Below are positions 59,232-64,000 of a stretch of DNA of 64,000 nucleotides, piece after piece. The notes beneath the pieces are model-generated. The model saw nothing but the letters and a program-made list of their open reading frames with translations. It made no database searches and was not told the DNA's origin. The position numbers and the translations under genes are program-made. How positions within the stretch are numbered: the first letter of the stretch is position 1; every line of letters begins with the position of its first letter. The stretch comes from Streptomyces sp. S465 (GTDB taxonomy: Bacteria; Actinomycetota; Actinomycetes; Streptomycetales; Streptomycetaceae): contig NZ_CP114036.1 of the NCBI RefSeq assembly GCF_026898115.1, forward strand, positions 1,116,001-1,180,000, given 5' to 3'.

Positions 59232-60044
59232 ATGACAGACGGCTCGTCCACCCCCGACCCGCAGGCCCTGACCAAGATCGACACCACGGTGCCGCATTCG
59301 GCCCGGATCTGGAACTACTGGATGGGCGGCAAGGACAACTACGAGGTCGACCGGATCGCCGGTGACCAGTACCGGGAGGTCGCCCCGAACATCGAGACCA
59401 TGGCCCGCGCCTCGCGCGCCTACCTCATCCGCACCGTCACCCATGTGGCGGGCGCCTGCGGCATCCGGCAGTTCCTGGACATCGGCACCGGGCTGCCCAC
59501 CTACGACAACACCCACCAGGTCGCCCAGCGGGTGGCGCCCGAGGCCCGCATCGTCTACGTCGACAACGACCCCCTGGTGCTCCGGCACGCCCAGGCGCTG
59601 CTCACCAGCACCCGGGAGGGGGTGACCGACTACATCGACGCGGATCTGCACGAGCCCGAGCGGATCCTGGAGGCCGCGGCCAGGACACTCGACTTCGACC
59701 GGCCCATCGCCCTGATGCTGATGGGCATCCTCGGCCATATCCAGAACTATGCCGAGGCGGTGTCGATCGTGCGCCGGCTGCACGAGGCGTTACCGTCCGG
59801 CAGCTACTTCGTGCACTACGACAGCACCGACACCGACCAGGCGCTCAAGCGGGCCCAGCAGGGCTACGACGACACCGGCGCCGTTCCGTACGTGCTGCGC
59901 AGCGTGGCGCAGATCAGCCGCTTCTACGAGGGCCTGGAGCTGATCGAGCCCGGTATCGTGTCCTGTCCGCTGTGGCGGCCCGGCCACGCCGAGACGGCCA
60001 TCGAGACCACCGATGTCCACGGGGGCGTGGCGCGCAAGCCGTGA
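59232..60044 (+). CDS. SAM-dependent methyltransferase (PF04672 type)
   Basis: 270 aa. The family hallmark near the N-terminus is SARIWNYWMGGKDNYEVDR; then motif I FLDIGTGLPTYDNTHQVAQR, post-I VYVDNDPLVLRHAQALL, and ALMLMGILGHI in the motif IV position. Streptomyces genomes carry dozens of these single-domain enzymes with unknown substrates; they frequently adjoin HTH/DUF397 pairs, as here. Confidence 0.93.
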   Translation: MTDGSSTPDPQALTKIDTTVPHSARIWNYWMGGKDNYEVDRIAGDQYREVAPNIETMARASRAYLIRTVTHVAGACGIRQFLDIGTGLPTYDNTHQVAQRVAPEARIVYVDNDPLVLRHAQALLTSTREGVTDYIDADLHEPERILEAAARTLDFDRPIALMLMGILGHIQNYAEAVSIVRRLHEALPSGSYFVHYDSTDTDQALKRAQQGYDDTGAVPYVLRSVAQISRFYEGLELIEPGIVSCPLWRPGHAETAIETTDVHGGVARKP

Positions 60045-60147
60045 CGGCGGTGACGACCAAACGAATGGTTCGGCCACCGGGGAGGTAACCCCCGCCCCCG
60101 TCGCGTCGTCAGACACGGCGCCGGGAAGCCGAGGCGGAGGGACGCGG

Positions 60148-60962
60148 GTGTTCGACGTCGGAGCCTGGAGAGTGCCCTCCGTCAAGCGGCTGCTGCGGGA
60201 GTCGGTCGCCGATGCGCCCGCGGTGGTACGGCAGCGCCGCGGCTCCCGGGACGAGGCCCCGGGGCGGCCGCGGCACCTGGCCATCATCATGGACGGCAAC
60301 GGCCGCTGGGCCGCGCTGCGCGGCCTCTCCCGCACCCAGGGCCATCAGGCGGGGATCCTGGCGCTGCCGCGGGTGGTGGACACCGCCCTGGAGGAGGGCA
60401 TCGAGCACCTGTCGCTGTTCTTCTTCTCCACCGAGAACTGGAACCGGCCGCGCGGCGAGGTGGCCGCCCTGATGCGGCTCACCGCCCAGCTGGCGGACGT
60501 CTTCCGTGGCTACGGCGAGCGGGGGGTGCGGCTGCGCTGGCTGGGCTCGGAGGCCCGGCTGCCCGGGGCCACGCTGGCCGCGCTGCGCCGCGCGGAGGCC
60601 GAGACGCGGCACAACCGCGCCATGACACTGGCCTTCTGCTTCAACCACGGCGGCCGGGAGGAGATCGCCCGCGCCGCCGGCTCGCTGGCCCGCGCCACGG
60701 CGGACGGCGCGCTGGACCCCGGGCTCATCGACGAGGCGCTGTTCACCCGCCATCTGCCGCACGCCGATCTGCCGGACATCGACATGCTGGTGCGCACCTC
60801 CGGGGAGCGGCGCATCTCCAACTTCATGCTCTGGCGGGCGGCCTACGCGGAGCTCTTCTTCGTCGACACCCTCTGGCCCGACTTCACCGGTGAGGAGCTC
60901 CGCGCGCTGCTGGCCGCCTTCGCCGCCCGTGACCGGCGCTTCGGCGCCGGCGTGGGCTCTCG

Positions 60963-60966
<4 letters not shown>
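60148..60966 (+). CDS. Cis-prenyltransferase (isoprenyl diphosphate synthase, UppS-like)
   Basis: 272 aa from GTG 60148 (ggagg at 60136-60140). [13 protein letters not shown] with metal-binding Asp49, [30 protein letters not shown], and [20 protein letters not shown] then YAELFF are all UppS motifs. The 40-residue N-terminal extension is typical of some actinobacterial paralogues. May make undecaprenyl, decaprenyl or a shorter cis-prenyl diphosphate; probably a second paralogue beside the housekeeping enzyme. Ends in a 4-bp convergent overlap with the acyl-CoA dehydrogenase. Confidence 0.93.
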
Positions 60967-62189
<1,223 letters not shown>

Positions 62190-62207
62190 GACCCCTCCAC
62201 GTGCTTA

Positions 62208-62235
62208 TTACCTGCGGTAACCGCAGTCTGTTACC
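62208..62235. promoter_or_regulatory. TTACC/GGTAA operator between acyl-CoA dehydrogenase and TetR
   Basis: ttacctgcggtaa (62208-62220) is a 13-bp inverted repeat, TTACC-tgc-GGTAA. Inside the same tract ctgcggtaaccgcag (62212-62226) is another dyad, and GGTAAC (62216) pairs with GTTACC at 62230-62235. The nested symmetric sites lie 19 bp upstream of the dehydrogenase start, as expected for a TetR operator over its promoter. Confidence 0.7.
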
Positions 62236-62355
62236 GACGAGTAGGCGATGTCAACTCCCCCAGGCATCCGGGCCCCGCGGCCCCCGCGGGTGTTACGTTG
62301 CGCAGTGCGCGGAGCGCGATCGCGCGTACGACATCGGGGGCGGGGAGGCAACCTC

Positions 62356-63012
62356 ATGCAGACCGGAACCAGTCAGCGAGCCGATCAGCGACAGGCGGCC
62401 CAGCGCAGGCGCAAGGAGCTGCTGGAGGCCGCGGACCGGGTGGTGCTGCGCGACGGACCAGAAGCCTCGATGAACGCCATCGCCGCCGAAGCGGGCATCA
62501 CCAAGCCCATTCTCTACCGCCACTTCGGCGACAAGGGCGGGCTCTACCGCGCGCTCGCCAAGCGGCACACCGACGCCCTGCTCGCCTCGCTGCGCGCGGC
62601 CCTGGACGCGCCCGCCGACGACCGCCGGCAGCGCGTGGAGGCCACGCTGGACACCTATCTGGCGGCGATCGAGGCGCGGCCCCAGGTGTACCGCTTCCTG
62701 ATGCACCCCGCCGACCACGGCCAGCCGGAGCTGGAGCAGAACTTCGACGTCGGCCACCACTCCGCCCCGCTGCTGCGCCGGCTCGGCGAGGAGCTCGCCA
62801 CGGTGATCGCCGAGCGGCTGGAGCTGGGCCCCGGCGGCGACGAGGTGGCCCGGGTCTGGGGCCATGGGATCGTCGGCATGATGCACGCGGCCGGCGACTG
62901 GTGGCTGCGCGACCGCCCCTGCGCGCGCGACCAGTTGGTGCGCCATCTCACCGATCTGCTGTGGGGGCGGCTGTCCCTGGCGGACGACCGGGTCGGCGCA
63001 CCGGGCTTCTGA
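62356..63012 (+). CDS. TetR-family regulator, fatty-acid-type
   Basis: 218 aa from ATG 62356 (ggggagg RBS at 62342). HTH RRRKELLEAADRVVLRDGPE, ASMNAIAAEAGITKPILYRH, FGDKGGLYRALAKRHTD. Ligand domain contains RVEATLDTYLAAIEARPQVY, GIVGMMHAAGDWWLRDRPCA, and RDQLVRHLTDLLWGRL. Pattern fits Streptomyces TetR repressors that sit opposite acyl-CoA dehydrogenase genes. Its last codons are duplicated in the tandem repeat just downstream. Confidence 0.93.
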   Translation: MQTGTSQRADQRQAAQRRRKELLEAADRVVLRDGPEASMNAIAAEAGITKPILYRHFGDKGGLYRALAKRHTDALLASLRAALDAPADDRRQRVEATLDTYLAAIEARPQVYRFLMHPADHGQPELEQNFDVGHHSAPLLRRLGEELATVIAERLELGPGGDEVARVWGHGIVGMMHAAGDWWLRDRPCARDQLVRHLTDLLWGRLSLADDRVGAPGF

Positions 63013-63044
63013 GCACACCGGGTCGGCGCACCGGGCTTCTGAGC
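62987..63044 (+). repeat. Tandem duplication of the TetR gene's 3' end
   Basis: accgggtcggcgcaccgggc + ttctgagc (28 bp) occurs at 62987 and again at 63017, period 30 bp. The first copy includes the last codons and the TGA; the second includes a copy of the stop. Same pattern as at 10805-10897. Confidence 0.9.
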
Positions 63045-63186
63045 CCCCGCCGCCCCGCCCGCCACTCGCACTCCGCCGGAATCCCGCTGTCGTCCCGCCG
63101 AACCGGCCCTGGGGGCCGTCCGGCGGATCCACGCACCCAGGACATCAGCGGCGCGCCCGTGACATCGGCGGCCCGCCGGACAGGCG

Positions 63187-63738
63187 CTACGCGTCCGCCG
63201 GCGCCGCCCAGGGGGCGCGGCGGGCCGCCCGCAGCGCCCTGCGCCGCCGCAGACCGGTGAGCCGGTCGGTGAACAGCCCGCCGTCCAGGTGGTCGCTCTC
63301 GTGCTGAAGACAGCGCGCGAAGAAGCCGGTGCCCTCGATCCGCACCGGCTCCCCGGTCATCGTCACGCCCTCGATCACCGCACGGTCGTACCGCGGCGTG
63401 CCCGCCTCGATGCCCGGCAGCGACAGACAGCCCTCCGGCCCCCGCACCGTCACCCCGTCGGCCGCCACCAGCCGGGGGTTGACGACATGCCCCAGATGGC
63501 GGTGGTCCTCGTCGTCCGGGCAGTCGTAGACGAAGACCCGCAGTCCCACACCGACCTGGTTGGCGGCGAGCCCCACCCCGTGCGCCGCGTACATCGTGGC
63601 GTACATGTCCTCGACCAGCAGCGCGAGTTCGGCGTCGAACGCGGTGACCTCCTCGCACGGTGCGCGCAGCCCCGGATCGCCGAGGAGCCGCAGGGGCCGC
63701 ACCGCTCCGCGGCTGCCCGGGATCGCACCATGTCGCAT
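63187..63738 (-). CDS. def: Peptide deformylase (second copy)
   Basis: 183 aa from ATG 63738. GVGLAANQVGVG (motif 1; Asn instead of Pro before Q), EGCLSLPGIEA (motif 2, metal Cys) and QHESDHLDGGLF (motif 3; Ser replaces Thr). Arg-rich C-terminus (RRRRALRAARRAP). Distinct from the copy at 11533-12222 and closer to the standard housekeeping length. Divergent from murT. Confidence 0.94.
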   Translation of the reverse strand: MRHGAIPGSRGAVRPLRLLGDPGLRAPCEEVTAFDAELALLVEDMYATMYAAHGVGLAANQVGVGLRVFVYDCPDDEDHRHLGHVVNPRLVAADGVTVRGPEGCLSLPGIEAGTPRYDRAVIEGVTMTGEPVRIEGTGFFARCLQHESDHLDGGLFTDRLTGLRRRRALRAARRAPWAAPADA

Positions 63739-63925
63739 GGCAGTCAAGCGTACGGGGCCCGACGGAGGGGGCCGGTGCGGGTGACGGAATTCGGGACCGC
63801 GGCCGGATCTCGATAGGCTGCTCCCCGACCGTGGCCTCCCGGCTGGCGATTCGGCGCGGAGGGGGCGTACCACCGGTGCTCGGGGGGCAGGAACGGCGCC
63901 GGTATGCGAGGAGGATCGAGAGACG

Positions 63926-64000
63926 ATGGCAGGCAACTCGGAGCCGCTGTCACCGCGGGCCAAGCTGGCCGTGACGGCGGGCAAGGCCGCGGCGGCGGTA
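63926..64000 (+). CDS. murT: MurT (lipid II isoglutaminyl synthase subunit), 5' end only
   Basis: The first 25 codons, MAGNSEPLSPRAKLAVTAGK then AAAAV, from ATG 63926, cut by the window edge. The N-terminus LSPRAKLAVTAGKAAAA is what actinobacterial MurT proteins show. MurT with GatD amidates lipid II D-Glu in peptidoglycan synthesis. Everything downstream, including gatD, is outside the window. Confidence 0.75.
   Translation, partial: MAGNSEPLSPRAKLAVTAGKAAAAV

Overview
The window is about 64 kb of very GC-rich actinobacterial chromosome. Codon use, GTG starts, GTGA/ATGA gene overlaps and gene content all point to Streptomyces or a very close relative: AfsR/SARP and gamma-butyrolactone regulators, HTH/DUF397 pairs, NsdA-like TPR regulator, DUF4142, DUF1996, an SCO0930-type lipoprotein, and MurT at the right edge. 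I see no rRNA, tRNA, insertion sequence, prophage or CRISPR array. Almost all the sequence is coded by about 60 recognisable genes; two look broken (a MerR remnant near 3.2 kb and a frameshifted HhH-GPD gene near 45.5 kb).

Region by region. 0-8.2 kb: a block whose parts match the mycobacterial DosR dormancy regulon and the Streptomyces OsdK/OsdR system (universal stress protein, PncB-type nicotinate phosphoribosyltransferase, CBS-BON protein, Rv1733c-like membrane protein, DevR-like response regulator, Acg-type nitroreductase, DevS-like GAF-GAF kinase). The kinase lacks the haem-ligand histidine of DosS. 8.3-14.1 kb: NUDIX hydrolase, a methyltransferase divergent from an HxlR regulator with a clear palindromic operator, DUF2267 and a small conserved protein, peptide deformylase, and an olsB-olsA pair for ornithine lipid. 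14.1-23.7 kb: DUF2264 protein, ECF sigma factor divergent from a large AfsR-like STAND regulator, exported DUF4142 and DUF1996 proteins, PucR-type regulator. 24.0-28.1 kb: a four-gene redox module (membrane cytochrome b, NuoF-like flavoprotein fused to a [3Fe-4S]-type ferredoxin, and two lipoproteins).

28.1-32.6 kb: a gamma-butyrolactone-type signalling locus (HAD phosphatase, AfsA synthase, divergent ArpA/ScbR-like receptor, SDR reductase, intracellular sialidase-like protein), followed by a 39-bp minisatellite. 33.3-43.5 kb: a divergent catabolic locus. A peptide-type ABC importer plus aldo/keto reductase reads left; a four-carbon acid sugar kinase (swollen by tandem repeats), PdxA-like dehydrogenase and DeoR regulator read right. 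This fits uptake and use of a four-carbon sugar acid such as threonate or erythronate. 43.8-49.7 kb: proline-rich peptide, two alpha/beta hydrolases, SigB/SigF-family sigma factor, and a divergent NHEJ-type DNA ligase / LigD-type polymerase pair without Ku. 49.8-54.3 kb: SpoIIE-type phosphatase with PAS/GAF sensors, a caspase-fold protease, a small protein and an RsbW-like ATPase, resembling a partner-switching module. 54.7-64 kb: SDR, TPR regulator, HTH/DUF397 pair, a nucleotide-kinase-like protein with an eroded P-loop, SAM methyltransferase, cis-prenyltransferase, acyl-CoA dehydrogenase divergent from a TetR regulator with a strong operator, a second peptide deformylase, and the first 25 codons of murT.

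The points most worth a second look are the redox module at 24-28 kb, the haem-ligand loss in the DevS-like kinase, the repeated DosR-like dyads before pncB, the butyrolactone locus with its own phosphatase, and the repeat-inflated sugar-acid kinase.
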